A stretch of 64,000 nt of DNA from Bog-756 sp963841885 (GCA_963841885.1 CAWJEK010000015.1:62001-126000); one strand, 5' to 3'. Counted from the stretch's first letter, positions 7,413 to 16,749 are shown. Made by a program: numbers and translations. Notes: generated from the sequence alone by a model not told the origin.

Positions 7413-8795
7413 TCACGCCGGCCACTCCGCCGGTGACGAGCCGAGCGGAACGGCCGGACGGCTCCAGCGCAGGGGGGAGCCGGACACCACCAGCGGCGGT
7501 GGCAGGCGTCGGGCGTCACCCCAGGTCGTGTGCTCGACCGGTGCGTCCCGGCCCGGCTCCGCCGGATCGATCCCCTCACCGGTGATCCGGGATCCGACGC
7601 CGGCGTCGACCAGCAGCCGGGACATGCGGGCGAGAGACGCCCGCCACCGGCTGCCCCGGCCGTCCTCGTTGCGCCTCGCCAGTCCGGTCAGCACCGCCGC
7701 CGCCAGCAGGTAGCCGGTGGCGTGGTCGAGAGCCTGGACGGGCAGCGGCACCGGGTGGTCGACGCCGGCGGCCCGCCGGCCCGCATCGGCGATGCCCGAG
7801 CTGCGCTGGACCAGGCTGTCGAAACCCCGTCGGCCCGACCAGGGTCCGGTCCATCCGTAGGCGTCGAGGCTCACGTCGACCAGGCCGGGGCGCGTGACCC
7901 GGCGGGCGTCGTCCCCGAGTCCCAGGCCCTCGAGGGCACCGGGTCGGTACCCGTGGACGAGGACGTCGGCCGAGGCCAGCAGCCCGAGCAGGTGGTCCCG
8001 TCCGCCCGGCGTCCGTAGGTCGAGGCGGGCGCACGCCTTGCCCAGGGTGACCTCGGGCACGAGGTTCGGCTCGTCCCAGTCGGGCGGGTCGATCCGGAGC
8101 ACGTCGGCGCCCCACCCGGCCAGCAGGCGGGTGGCCACCGGTCCGGCCAGGACCCGGGTGAGGTCGAGCACCCGCAGCCCGGCGAGCGGTCGGTCGGGTC
8201 TGACGGCTCGGACCGCGGTGTCGCCGGCCGTGTCGCCGGGTTCGACGTGGAGGAGGGGCTCGGCGGCCACCGCCATGCCCTGGGGGTGGGTGTCCCACGC
8301 CTCGATGGAGCGGAGGGCGGCGGCGACGCCCCCGGCACCGACGACGGCGACCTCCAGGTCGTCGGCGCGCCAGCGGGCCACCTCGGCCGCCACCGCCTCG
8401 CGTTCGCCGGGCCCGCCGAGGACCCGCAGCACCGCCGCCCGGTGGTGGGGGGCGTTGGTGTGGAACTGGACCCAGCCGTCGAGGCAGGCGTAGTCACCGG
8501 CCAGCGCGTCCCACACCGGCGGCAGCTCCCAACCCTCCGGTCGGAGGGAGAAGGCGAACCAGGCCGATGCCAGGTCGCGGTCGACCGTCACCGGTGGCGG
8601 ATCCGTCCCGTCCGGACCGGCCACGAACCGGGACAGTGCGGTACCGGCCGCCGCCATCGACGCCTGGGCCAGATCGCTGACCCCGAACGCCGAGGGGAGG
8701 GTGCCGCCCGGAAGGAACTCCACGTCGGGGCGCGCGTCACCGGTGTCGAGCGCGTCCAGGAAGCGGTCGAGCAACGTCCGGGGTCCGTCGGCCAT
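7413..8795 (-). CDS. CaiB/BaiF family III CoA-transferase with permuted domain order
   Basis: Transfers CoA between carboxylic acids; substrate unknown. 460 residues. The Rossmann-like half normally found at the N-terminus (LRVLDLTRVLAGPVATRLLA, then GADVLRIDPP) begins only near residue 200 and ends with RRGFDSLVQRSSGIAD. The segment normally C-terminal (DYACLDGWVQFHTNAPHHRA; AWDTHPQGMAV) comes first. This order occurs in an actinobacterial subgroup as I recall it. The Asp in GFDSLVQ is the candidate nucleophile by position. Convergent with the MFS gene. Confidence 0.82.
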   Translation of the reverse strand: MADGPRTLLDRFLDALDTGDARPDVEFLPGGTLPSAFGVSDLAQASMAAAGTALSRFVAGPDGTDPPPVTVDRDLASAWFAFSLRPEGWELPPVWDALAGDYACLDGWVQFHTNAPHHRAAVLRVLGGPGEREAVAAEVARWRADDLEVAVVGAGGVAAALRSIEAWDTHPQGMAVAAEPLLHVEPGDTAGDTAVRAVRPDRPLAGLRVLDLTRVLAGPVATRLLAGWGADVLRIDPPDWDEPNLVPEVTLGKACARLDLRTPGGRDHLLGLLASADVLVHGYRPGALEGLGLGDDARRVTRPGLVDVSLDAYGWTGPWSGRRGFDSLVQRSSGIADAGRRAAGVDHPVPLPVQALDHATGYLLAAAVLTGLARRNEDGRGSRWRASLARMSRLLVDAGVGSRITGEGIDPAEPGRDAPVEHTTWGDARRLPPPLVVSGSPLRWSRPAVPLGSSPAEWPA

Positions 8796-8912
8796 CCCTC
8801 ATCGTCGGCGGTGCCGTCCCCGGACGTCAATCACCCCGCGGTGGACCACCCTCGGCCGACCTCCGAGTCGCCCGGGGTCAAGAAAGTGCGCGGACCGGCC
8901 GATACCAGGGGC

Positions 8913-9146
8913 ATGGAATCGGTCCTGCACTTCGACACCGACGACCCCGAGTTCCAGCGCGGGTTCGAGATCGGCATCCTGTGGGAGCGGCTCAGCGCCG
9001 ACGGTGCCTGTCACATGGCGGTCAGCGCCTCGAACGCCGAGATGGTGCTGCGGGTGGCCAAGGTCTTCGACTGCGTCTTCAGCGGTCAGGAGCTGGCCGA
9101 CGACCAGATCTCGATCGAGCTGACCCGGGTCAACAGCGACTCGTAG
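8913..9146 (+). CDS. Small conserved hypothetical protein, 77 aa
   Basis: An acidic protein starting MESVLHFDTDDPEFQRGFEI with the core GILWERL and CHMAVSASNAEMVLRVAKVF. No membrane segment or signal. The length and the RGFE-to-AEM-LRVA pattern look like a compact alpha/beta domain, but I cannot name a family. ATG at 8913 follows a weak TACCAG hexamer. It faces the CoA-transferase gene head to head and converges with the methyltransferase gene. Confidence 0.55.
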   Translation: MESVLHFDTDDPEFQRGFEIGILWERLSADGACHMAVSASNAEMVLRVAKVFDCVFSGQELADDQISIELTRVNSDS

Positions 9147-9159
9147 GGGTTCGCCGGCG

Positions 9160-9867
9160 TCAGGCGGGGATCGTCCGGCGGGCGACCACCACCGCGTCGT
9201 GGACGGTCATCCGGCCGCCCTCGGGATCGTCCACCGTCCGGGGACGGGCCTCGGCCACCTCGACGTCCCATTCGTCGGCGGGCAGGGCTCCGGCCATCGG
9301 GCCGGCCGCGGCGAAGAAGTCACCGATGAAGGGCATGCGCGTCACCATGGTCACGTCCGTCGGGTCGTGGGCCACCAGCAGCAGGGTTCCGCCGGGCGCG
9401 ACCGCCCGGGCCAGACGTAGGTGGACCTCGTCCCGCCGGTCACCCGGGAGGGGCAGGAAGTGGGCCGAGACCAGATCGAACCGGCCCGGCTCCGGCACGA
9501 ATGAGGTGATGTCCGCCCGGACCCACGTGGTGCGCGCCGACACGTCGGTCCCCGCCCCTTCGGCGTGGCGCCGGGCCCGCTCGAGCGCGGTTCCCGAGAT
9601 GTCGATCCCGGTCACCTGCCAGCCGCGCCGGGCCAACCACACCGAGTCGCCCCCCTCCCCACAGCCCACGTCGAGAGCCCGCCCGGGTGGGAGCCCATCG
9701 ACCTCGGCCACCAGCTGGGCGTTGGGGTCACCGCTCCACATCGATTCCTTCGAGGCGTAGCGCTCGTCCCAGTACGCCTCGTCGAGGACGTCCGGCCGGT
9801 CGCCCCCGTGGTGGCCGGCGTGGTGGCCGGCGTGGTCGTGTCCCCCGGCGGGCGAGGGTGCGCTCAT
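9160..9867 (-). CDS. Class I SAM-dependent methyltransferase with His-rich N-terminus
   Basis: Cytosolic methyltransferase of 235 residues, substrate unknown. The SAM-binding glycine loop is ALDVGCGEGGDSVWLARRG, followed by the acidic motif VTGIDIS and then VRADITSF. The W-DERYAS entry (YWDERYASKESMWSG) resembles TehB/thiopurine-type methyltransferases. The first 23 residues hold six histidines (GGHDHAGHHAGHHGGD), which could bind metal. Start ATG at 9865-9867. Confidence 0.85.
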   Translation of the reverse strand: MSAPSPAGGHDHAGHHAGHHGGDRPDVLDEAYWDERYASKESMWSGDPNAQLVAEVDGLPPGRALDVGCGEGGDSVWLARRGWQVTGIDISGTALERARRHAEGAGTDVSARTTWVRADITSFVPEPGRFDLVSAHFLPLPGDRRDEVHLRLARAVAPGGTLLLVAHDPTDVTMVTRMPFIGDFFAAAGPMAGALPADEWDVEVAEARPRTVDDPEGGRMTVHDAVVVARRTIPA

Positions 9868-9922
9868 GGCCGGAGGCTATCGGTGCGGGACGATCCGCTG
9901 CCGCGGGCGGTGTCGGTCGCGG

Positions 9923-11545
9923 TCAGCCGCCGGCGAGGAGGCGGCGGGCGATGACCTTGAGGCACAGCGTCTCGTCGGCGCCCTCGAAGATCGACAAGAC
10001 GCGTGCGTCGACGTAGTACCGGCTGACCGGGTACTCCTCCGCGTAGCCCATGCCCCCGTGGATCTGCAGGGCCTCCCGCGTGACCCACTCCGCCGAGCGG
10101 CAGACGTAGGCCTTGATCATCGACGCCTCGAGGGCGCCCTCGCCCTTGGACATCAGGCGGGCCACCTCGTAGGCGAACTGCCGCGAGGCCTGGATCAGGA
10201 CCGCCATGCGGGCCAGCTTCACCTTGGTCAGCTCGTAGTCCGCGATGGGGGAGCCGAATACGACGCGGTTGGTGGCGTACTCGAGCGCCGCCTCGTAGGC
10301 GGCCTGCATGAGGCCGACGGCGCGGGCCGCGGTCTGCAGACGCCCGTTCTCGAAGCCCTGCATCTGCAGGTAGAAGCCCTGGCCCAGTCCCGACTCGCCG
10401 CCGATCAGGTTGGCGTCGGGCACGAACCAGTTCTCGAGGGAGACCTCGTAGGAGTGCATGCCCCGGTAGCCGAGGGTGTCGATGGCCCGGCCCTCCATCT
10501 TCCCGCCGGAGTCGGCGGGCCGGCCGTCCGTTCCGGGCTCCTGGGTGAACGTGAATCCGTGGCCGTCGGCCGGGGGCTTCTCCACGAGGAAGATCGAGAG
10601 ACCCCGATGGCCCTTGGAGCGGTCGGGATCGGTGCGGGCCAGCAGCAGCAGGACGTCGGCCCGCGCCGCGAAGGTGCACCACGTCTTCACCCCGTTGAGG
10701 ATCCAGCCCCCGTCGACCTTGGTGGCCGGCAGCATGACGCCGGCCACGTCCGAGCCGTAGTCCGGTTCGGTGACGGCCACCGCCCCGAGCACCTCGGCGG
10801 TGGCCAGCTTCGGCAGCCAGTACTGCTTCTGCTCCTCGGTGCCGCCCTTCACGATGGCCCGGGTCAGGATCTCGGGACGAGTGATCAACGAGCCGCCGGC
10901 GCCCAGCGACCCCCAGGTGAGCTCCTCGGTGGCCACGACCATCGACAGGTAGTCGGCGTCGCCCTCGGCGGCGAAACCGCCGTACTCCTCGGGAACGGAC
11001 ATCCCGAACCCGCCCATCTCGGCCATGCCGGAGATGATCTCCTCGGGGATGTCGGTGTTCGCCCGATGGATGTGCTCGGCCCGGGGGCGGATCTGCTCGT
11101 CGGCGAACCGGTGGAACGTGTCGCGCACCAGTTCGAAGTCGGGGTCGAGGTGCCGCTCGCCCTGGGTCTCGGCCAGCGACGCGAGGAACACCGGATCGCG
11201 GTAGGTGGCGACGAACGACTCGGCCGGAGCCATCCAGTCGACGGCGACGCCCCACTCGGTGCTCCGGCCCACCAGGCGGGAGGCCAGGTCGGCCAAGGCG
11301 TCGGCGACGAATGCGCAGGCGATGCGGGCCTCGGTGTCGCCGTGGGCGCCGTAGGACAGGGCCGACTCGGCCGTGCGCACGGCCGCCGCGGCGTGGGACA
11401 CGTCATAGGCCAGCACCTGGGCCCGGTCGGGCCCTCCGGCCGCCCGTAGGGCCTCGATGCCCGACTCGACGACGGATCGGGCCACCGCGGTGGCGTCGGT
11501 GGCGGCGAGCAGATCGGGTGCGGCGGGGGAGTCGGTGGTCACCAC
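9923..11545 (-). CDS. Acyl-CoA dehydrogenase, methylsuccinyl-CoA dehydrogenase-like
   Basis: FAD-dependent acyl-CoA dehydrogenase of 540 residues, long because of a helical N-terminal extension of about 130 residues before the usual dehydrogenase start (FELVRDTFHRFADEQIRPRA). Family blocks: PEEYGGF, VTEPDYGSDVAG, IHGGMGYAEEYPVSR and the C-terminal FEGADETLCLKVIARRLL. The extension and C-terminal block fit (2S)-methylsuccinyl-CoA dehydrogenase of the ethylmalonyl-CoA pathway, which oxidises methylsuccinyl-CoA to mesaconyl-CoA. A MaoC gene like mesaconyl-CoA hydratase is 1.3 kb away. Start is GTG at 11543-11545. A generic fatty acyl-CoA dehydrogenase remains possible. Confidence 0.82.
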   Translation of the reverse strand: MVTTDSPAAPDLLAATDATAVARSVVESGIEALRAAGGPDRAQVLAYDVSHAAAAVRTAESALSYGAHGDTEARIACAFVADALADLASRLVGRSTEWGVAVDWMAPAESFVATYRDPVFLASLAETQGERHLDPDFELVRDTFHRFADEQIRPRAEHIHRANTDIPEEIISGMAEMGGFGMSVPEEYGGFAAEGDADYLSMVVATEELTWGSLGAGGSLITRPEILTRAIVKGGTEEQKQYWLPKLATAEVLGAVAVTEPDYGSDVAGVMLPATKVDGGWILNGVKTWCTFAARADVLLLLARTDPDRSKGHRGLSIFLVEKPPADGHGFTFTQEPGTDGRPADSGGKMEGRAIDTLGYRGMHSYEVSLENWFVPDANLIGGESGLGQGFYLQMQGFENGRLQTAARAVGLMQAAYEAALEYATNRVVFGSPIADYELTKVKLARMAVLIQASRQFAYEVARLMSKGEGALEASMIKAYVCRSAEWVTREALQIHGGMGYAEEYPVSRYYVDARVLSIFEGADETLCLKVIARRLLAGG

Positions 11546-11618
11546 CCAAGGATATCCGGCCCCTCCGGGACCCCGACAGCCGACCCGGAGCCCGGTGGGA
11601 GCCCCGACGTCGCCCCGC

Positions 11619-12266
11619 TCAGTCGAGGGGCCGTTGGGCGACCACCGTCACCAGGGGCGGCAGGACGACCGGGTCGTCCCCCGGGTCGACCTCGGTGAGC
11701 ACCTCGAGGTAGTCGGCCACCGGTCCCGGCCCGGCGCCGGCCGGCGCCTCGGCCCAGGCGTCGACCGTCACCAACCCGGCATCGCGCACGAGCGACGGGA
11801 GGAGGGCGCCGATGTCGGGGTGCCTGGCGTCCGGCATGGAGAAGGGCCGACCGGCGATGCGGCCGGCGGAGGTGATGGGTTCCTGGGCCACCACCCAGCC
11901 CCCGGGCCGGACGGCGGCGGCCATGCGTCGGAGCACGACGCCCGGGTCCGCCACGTGGAGCAGCAGGAAACGGCAGAAGGCGAGTTCGACCGGCTCGGGC
12001 AGTCGCAGGTCCTCCCCGGCCTGGGTGATGGCGAGCACCTGGCTGTGGGCGGCCGCGGCCGAGGCGACCTCGTCGCGGGTCGTGGGGTCGGAGTCGACGG
12101 CGTAGACGCGCCCGTCGCGTCCGACGATCTCGGCCAGGGCCACGGACACGTCGCCACCACCGGCCCCGACGTCGACGCACGTCCAGCCGGGGCCGATTCC
12201 GAGCCGGTCGAGCGCGGTGGCCAACGGCCGCCGGTAGACGTCGTCCCGCAGGCCGCGAAGTTCCAT
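11619..12266 (-). CDS. Class I SAM-dependent methyltransferase
   Basis: 215 residues, soluble. Motif I is CVDVGAGGGDVSVALA, motif II is VYAVDSDP, and a later strand is FCRFLLLHVADPGVVLRRM. This belongs to the broad Methyltransf_25/31 class; the acceptor is unknown. The start ATG at 12264-12266 (MELRGLRDDVYRRPL) is preferred over the longer open frame to 12362 because the upstream codons are Pro/Arg-rich and overlap the divergent promoter region. Confidence 0.83.
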   Translation of the reverse strand: MELRGLRDDVYRRPLATALDRLGIGPGWTCVDVGAGGGDVSVALAEIVGRDGRVYAVDSDPTTRDEVASAAAAHSQVLAITQAGEDLRLPEPVELAFCRFLLLHVADPGVVLRRMAAAVRPGGWVVAQEPITSAGRIAGRPFSMPDARHPDIGALLPSLVRDAGLVTVDAWAEAPAGAGPGPVADYLEVLTEVDPGDDPVVLPPLVTVVAQRPLD

Positions 12267-12367
12267 CCGGGCAACGATACCGGTCGGTCCGGGCGCCACC
12301 CGCCGGGGGATCCGGTCGGGTCCGTGGGTGCGGGGGGTCCCCCGCGGAACCGGTAGCCTCACCCTTC

Positions 12368-12802
12368 GTGAAGGTAACCATGATCCTCTGTGACTCGGCC
12401 CAGGTGGCCGACGGCAAGCTCTACGTCCTCGGAGGCGGGTGGAGCATGACCGGACCCGACCCGGTCCCCTCGGCCATCGCCCTCAAGATCGACGTGGGCT
12501 GGCACGAGGCGGAGGCCTCCCACCACTGGGAGCTGTACCTGGAGGACGCCGACGGCGGTCCGGTCCTGGTGCCCACGCCGGACGGCGAGCACCCGGTCGA
12601 GGTGCGGGGCGAGTTCACCGTGGGTCGGCCGACCGACGTCCCCGAGGGCTCTCCGGTGGACGTGGCGCTGGCCGTCAACCTCGGACCGCTGCCGCTCACC
12701 CCCGGGACCCGGTACACGTGGAGGATGGCCATCGACGGCGACAGCCACCCGGACTGGGTGCTGGCCTTCACGACCCGGCCCCTGCCACAGCCCGCCGCCT
12801 GA
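12368..12802 (+). CDS. DUF6941 family protein
   Basis: 144 residues, uncharacterised actinobacterial family. The diagnostic start is KVTMILCDSAQVADGKLYVL followed by GGGW, then a beta-rich body (ALKIDVGWHEAEASHHWELY) and a C-terminal strand RYTWRMAIDG. Soluble and probably a small beta-sandwich. Start GTG at 12368 lies 8 bases after TAGCCT (12354-12359), a leaderless arrangement. Divergent from the methyltransferase. No pathway assigned. Confidence 0.8.
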   Translation: MKVTMILCDSAQVADGKLYVLGGGWSMTGPDPVPSAIALKIDVGWHEAEASHHWELYLEDADGGPVLVPTPDGEHPVEVRGEFTVGRPTDVPEGSPVDVALAVNLGPLPLTPGTRYTWRMAIDGDSHPDWVLAFTTRPLPQPAA

Positions 12803-12859
12803 CCGGCGGCGACCGGCTCCGCCGGAGCCGGCGCCGGGCCCCGCCTACTATCGGCGGTC

Positions 12860-13371
12860 ATGACCACGTATGACCGTCCCTTCGGCCGCTACTTCGAGGA
12901 CTTCACCCCGGGCGACGTCTACCGGCACTGGCCCGGCAAGACGATCACGGAGGCGGACGACCACCTCTTCTGCATGATCACCATGAACCACCACCCGCTG
13001 CACACCAACGCGTGGTTCGCCGAGAACGAGTCGGTCCAGAAGAAGAACGTCGTGGTCGGGAATCTCGTGTACTCGCTGGCCCTCGGGATGAGCGTGCCCG
13101 ACGTCAGCGGAGCGGCCATCGCCAACCTGGAGGTCGAGACGCTGCTGCACCGGGCGCCGACGTTCCACGGGGACACCATCTACGCCGAGACGAAGGTCAT
13201 CGACAAGGCCGAGTCCGGTCGCGCGACGACCGGGGGGTGGTGACCGTCGAGACCAAGGCCTTCAACCAGCGCGGCGAGGAGGTGTGCTTCTTCCGACGCA
13301 AGGTCATGGTGTGGAAGGAGGCCTCCGCTCCGCCGCGGCAGCGCCCCTACGGGGACGACGTCTGGTCGTGA
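12860..13371 (+). CDS. MaoC-like dehydratase (mesaconyl-CoA hydratase-like), one frameshift
   Basis: Hot-dog fold hydratase. Frame 1 reads FGRYFEDFTPGDVYRHWPGK, then TEADDHLFCMITMNHHPLH with the hydratase His/Asp region, to about 13225, where it stops as ATTGGW. The remainder (DDRGVVTVETKAFNQRGEEV, then FFRRKVMVW) is in another frame to 13371. A single missing C at about 13222-13226 (GCCGAC read as GCGAC) restores ESGRADDRGVV and a normal 170-residue protein. Its relatives act in the ethylmalonyl-CoA pathway. ATG at 12860 follows TACTAT (12846-12851) by 8 bases. I read the break as a sequence error. Confidence 0.8.
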
Positions 13372-13393
13372 GGCCGCGGGGCGACGGGCCGCG

Positions 13394-14279
13394 GTGACCG
13401 CCGGCGGGGTGCGACCGCTCCATCAGGTCCGTGCGCTCGGCACCGCCGTCGCCGACTGGGGTGCCGCCGCCGGGGGGCGTACCCGGCGTGACGACCTGCC
13501 CTGGCGGGCACCCGCGACCCGTGGGCCGTCCTGGTCAGCGAGACCCTGGCCCAACAGACCCAGCTGTCCCGGGTGGTGCCGGCGTACCACCGGTTCCTCA
13601 GCGCCTTCCCGACGCCGTCGGCGTGCGCATCGGCGCCGCTCGGCGACGTCCTCCGGGCGTGGGAGGGAATGGGCTACAACCGGCGGGCCCGCAACCTGCA
13701 CCGGGCGGCGACCGTCGTGGTCGAGGTGCACGGCGGGTCGGTGCCCGACACCCTCGACGAGCTGCTGGCACTGCCGGGTGTCGGGCCCTACACGGCGCGG
13801 GCGGTGCTGGCCTTCGCCTTCGGGCGGGACGTCGGAGTGGTCGACACCAACGCCGGGCGGGTGCTCTCCCGGGCGGTCGCCGGGCGCCCGCTGCGGCCGG
13901 CCGAAGCGCAGGCCCTGGTCGACGCCATGGTGCCCGCCGGTCGGGGCTGGTCGTTCGGGCAGGCGCTGCTCGATCTGGGGGCCACGGTGTGCACGGCCCG
14001 GACCCCCGACTGCACCGTCTGCCCGGTCCGCCGCCGGTGCCGCTGGGCCGCGGCGGGTCGACCCGGTCCGGATCCGGCGGCGGGCTCGGCGGGCGTGTCC
14101 GTCCCCCAGTCCCGATTCGTCGGGTCCGACCGCCAGGGTCGGGGCGGTTGATGGCCGCCCTGCGGTCGGGCCGATCCGGGCGGACGGTCTGGCGGCGGCG
14201 GCCGGGTGGCCGGACGATCCCGGACCGGGCCCGGACGGTGGCGGACCACCTGTTGGTCGAGGGGCTGGCCGTGATCTGA
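13394..14279 (+). CDS. mutY: A/G-specific adenine DNA glycosylase MutY, frameshifted
   Basis: Base-excision repair enzyme removing A opposite 8-oxoguanine. DDLPWRA, then VSETLAQQTQLSRVVPAYHR (catalytic Glu), the helix-hairpin-helix PGVGPYTARA (MutY-type Tyr), catalytic Asp in VVDTNAGRVL, and a 4Fe-4S cluster site C-X6-C-X2-C-X5-C (CTARTPDCTVCPVRRRC). The pieces lie in different frames. One-base losses near 13510, 14145 and 14170 and one extra G near 14221 must be corrected; the C-terminus then reads SRFVGSDRQGRGRLMAALRS and ends EGLAVI at 14279. GTG start at 13394. Confidence 0.8.
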
Positions 14280-14427
14280 CGATCACGGAGTGTGGAACCT
14301 GCCCTGACGTGCCGCCCGGGGGCGTCGTCCCGTCCTGCCCGCCGCCCGGGCTGGCTACGGTTGGGCCGTCGCCCGCCCGGGCGACCCCCCCGGCCCGTAC
14401 CGGCGGGGGCTGAGTCGGGGGAGCGCC

Positions 14428-15902
14428 ATGCAAGGAACAGGGGAAGGGCGGGGACCGTCGCCGGCGTGGTGGCTGCCGCCGCCGTTCTGGTCGCCGCCGT
14501 CGTGCTGGCCGGGTGCGGTCGTTCCTCCTCGTCCTCGTCGACGTCCACCACCGTGCCGGGACGCCGACCGCCATCGGGGCGCCCGGACTCGGTGCCCGAA
14601 TCGGTCCTGACCATCCCGACGCCCGCCGTGGCGGGCACACCGGCGAAGTACGACCAGGTGCAGGTGCGAACATTCGGCGGCCCCTCGGCCACGAACGTGC
14701 TCGTGCTGGTACCGGGCACCAACAGCGGCGCCGGTGACTTCGACCTCGTCGGCCCTACCTGGCCAGCCACGTGCCCCACCTCCAGGTGTGGGCCGAGATG
14801 CGTCGCGAGGGCGCCCTCCAGGACGAGTCGGTCGTGCAGTCCACGCTGGCGGGCAGGACGACCACCCAGGAGATGTTCGACTACTACCTGGGCTGGCTCT
14901 CGGACCCGAAGATCACCGACCACTACCGGCCCCTCCAGGCGTCGGACTACGGGTTCGTCGCCGACTGGGGGATGGCCGTGGCCATGAACGACCTCCACGC
15001 CGTGATCATGAAGGCGCAGGAGGGGGCAAGCGCACGGTGACCCTGGGCGGTCACTCCCTCGGCGGGACCGAGGCGGCCGTCTATCCGGCGTGGGACTTCG
15101 ACGGCACGGCCGGGTACTCCGACCATCAACGGCGTCATCTGCATCGACGGTTGTGCGGGGGCCGAGGATTCCTTCGGGCCGGCTCCGACGATGGCCTCCG
15201 TGCAGGCGTCCCTCGCCCAGCTCCAGACCAAGGGACCGTGGCTCGACCTCCTGGGCGTGGGCCTGCCCTGGATCACCGGCGTGTTCAGCGAGGTGGGCGC
15301 GGTCACCGCCCTGAAGGAGCCCGACGCCCCCTCCACGACGTTCCAGACGTTCCCGCTGCTGCCGGCGGAGTTCAAGCCTCCGGTTCCCGTCACCAACGAG
15401 GCCCAGTTCGGGTACGCCTTCGACTACCGGACCTCACCCAAGAGCCTCGGACTGATCCAGGTTCGTTCGGGCACGGTGGCCACCACGGGTGACCCGGCGG
15501 GCTGGGTGGACGACGGCGATCACGCCGATCCAGAACGTGATCGACACGTTCGCCCAGACGCCCCTGGCCGCTTCCGAGTGGTACTACCCCGAGCGTCTGT
15601 CGATCGACGCCGGCGTCGCCGCCTCGTTACGACAGACACCGGAGGCGACCTACCTCGGCCTCCGCCTGTCGCACACGTCCCAGGTCGACGACCCGCTGTA
15701 CGCCTTCCAGACCTCGCTCGGTGGGGCGAACAACACGGTGGTCGATAGCGCCGAGGCGTACAAGGCCGAGTCGAAGATCCCGAGCCTGACGACGGTCAGC
15801 CGGACCACCACGTACAGCCACCTCGACCCCCTGCTGGCGAGCCCGGACCGGAACGACTTCCTGAAGACGGTCGTGCCCTGGCTCCGTCGGCTCGGCGACT
15901 AG
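14428..15902 (+). CDS. Exported lipoprotein-type alpha/beta hydrolase, multiply frameshifted
   Basis: Probable surface-anchored esterase or lipase of about 490 residues. A hydrophobic signal ends in the lipobox VVLAGC, followed by a Ser/Thr linker; the hydrolase body shows the nucleophile motif GGHSLGG. The C-terminal third is continuous (DTFAQTPLAASEWYYPERLS to PWLRRLGD). Frame changes are near 14754 (lost C), 15026 (lost G), 15121 (extra G) and 15518 (extra G). Another probably lies between the ATG at 14428 and the signal peptide, unless the true start is the GTG at 14466. Substrate unknown. Confidence 0.68.
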
Positions 15903-15937
15903 GTCCGGTCCGGGCGGCGGATGGTGGACGGTCCGCG

Positions 15938-16741
15938 GTGAACAGGGGCCGGTCCGACGCAGCCCCGCGGGGCGCGACGCCACCGGGCGTCGGTTGCCAC
16001 GCCGAGCCCTACCGCCCCGGCCGGCTGGTCGACGTCTTCCGGCCGCCGGGCGCGGCGGGCGCGCCGGTCGTCCTGTTCTGGCACGGCAGTGGTCCCGACG
16101 AGCGCGACATCCTGGCGCCGCTGGCCGCCGGGATCGCCCGGCTCGGTCCGCTGGTGCTCGTGCCCGACTGGCGGTCCGATGACGACGTGGCGGGACCCGA
16201 GGATCTGTTGGCCTCGATCGACTTCGCCCGGTCGGCAGCCGCGGGTCTGGGCGGTGACCCGGGACGCATGGTGCTGGCCGGCTGGTCACTCGGGGCCAAT
16301 GCGGCCGCCGCGGTGGCCGGGCGTCCCGGGATAGCCGACGGCTGGAATCCGGCGGGGCTCGTCGGACTGGCCGGCTCCTACGACGGGTCGCCCTTCGACG
16401 GTCGGGGTGGAGCGGGGGAACGGGTCGGGGGAGCGGGCCGGCCCGCACTGCTGGCCCACGGGACGGACGACCCGATCGTGCCGGTGGAGCGGTCCGTCGG
16501 AGCGGCCGCCGAACTGGACGGCGCAGGTTGGCGGGTCGTGCTCCGCCGGGTCGGGACGGACCACGCCGGCATCATCGGCACCGAGTACAACCCCTGGCGC
16601 CGGAGGTGCGTTCCGACCGACGACCCCGGGCGCCTGGCCGTGCTCGACGAGATGGCCCGGGCGGTGGCCGACCTGGCGCACCGGCCGGACCGAGCCGGCG
16701 CCTCCGGGCATGGCCGGGCCGGCTCGCCGGCCCGGGAGTGA
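15938..16741 (+). CDS. Alpha/beta hydrolase
   Basis: 267 residues, serine hydrolase fold. Oxyanion segment FWHGSGPDE, nucleophile elbow AGWSLGANA, acid in HGTDDPIVP and the catalytic His in GTDHAGIIG, in the normal order. No signal peptide. It resembles small esterases and acetyl hydrolases; the substrate is unknown. Start GTG at 15938, 35 bases after the lipoprotein stop. Ends 8 bases before the convergent epoxide-hydrolase-like gene. Confidence 0.83.
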   Translation: MNRGRSDAAPRGATPPGVGCHAEPYRPGRLVDVFRPPGAAGAPVVLFWHGSGPDERDILAPLAAGIARLGPLVLVPDWRSDDDVAGPEDLLASIDFARSAAAGLGGDPGRMVLAGWSLGANAAAAVAGRPGIADGWNPAGLVGLAGSYDGSPFDGRGGAGERVGGAGRPALLAHGTDDPIVPVERSVGAAAELDGAGWRVVLRRVGTDHAGIIGTEYNPWRRRCVPTDDPGRLAVLDEMARAVADLAHRPDRAGASGHGRAGSPARE

Positions 16742-16749
16742 CCTGCGTC

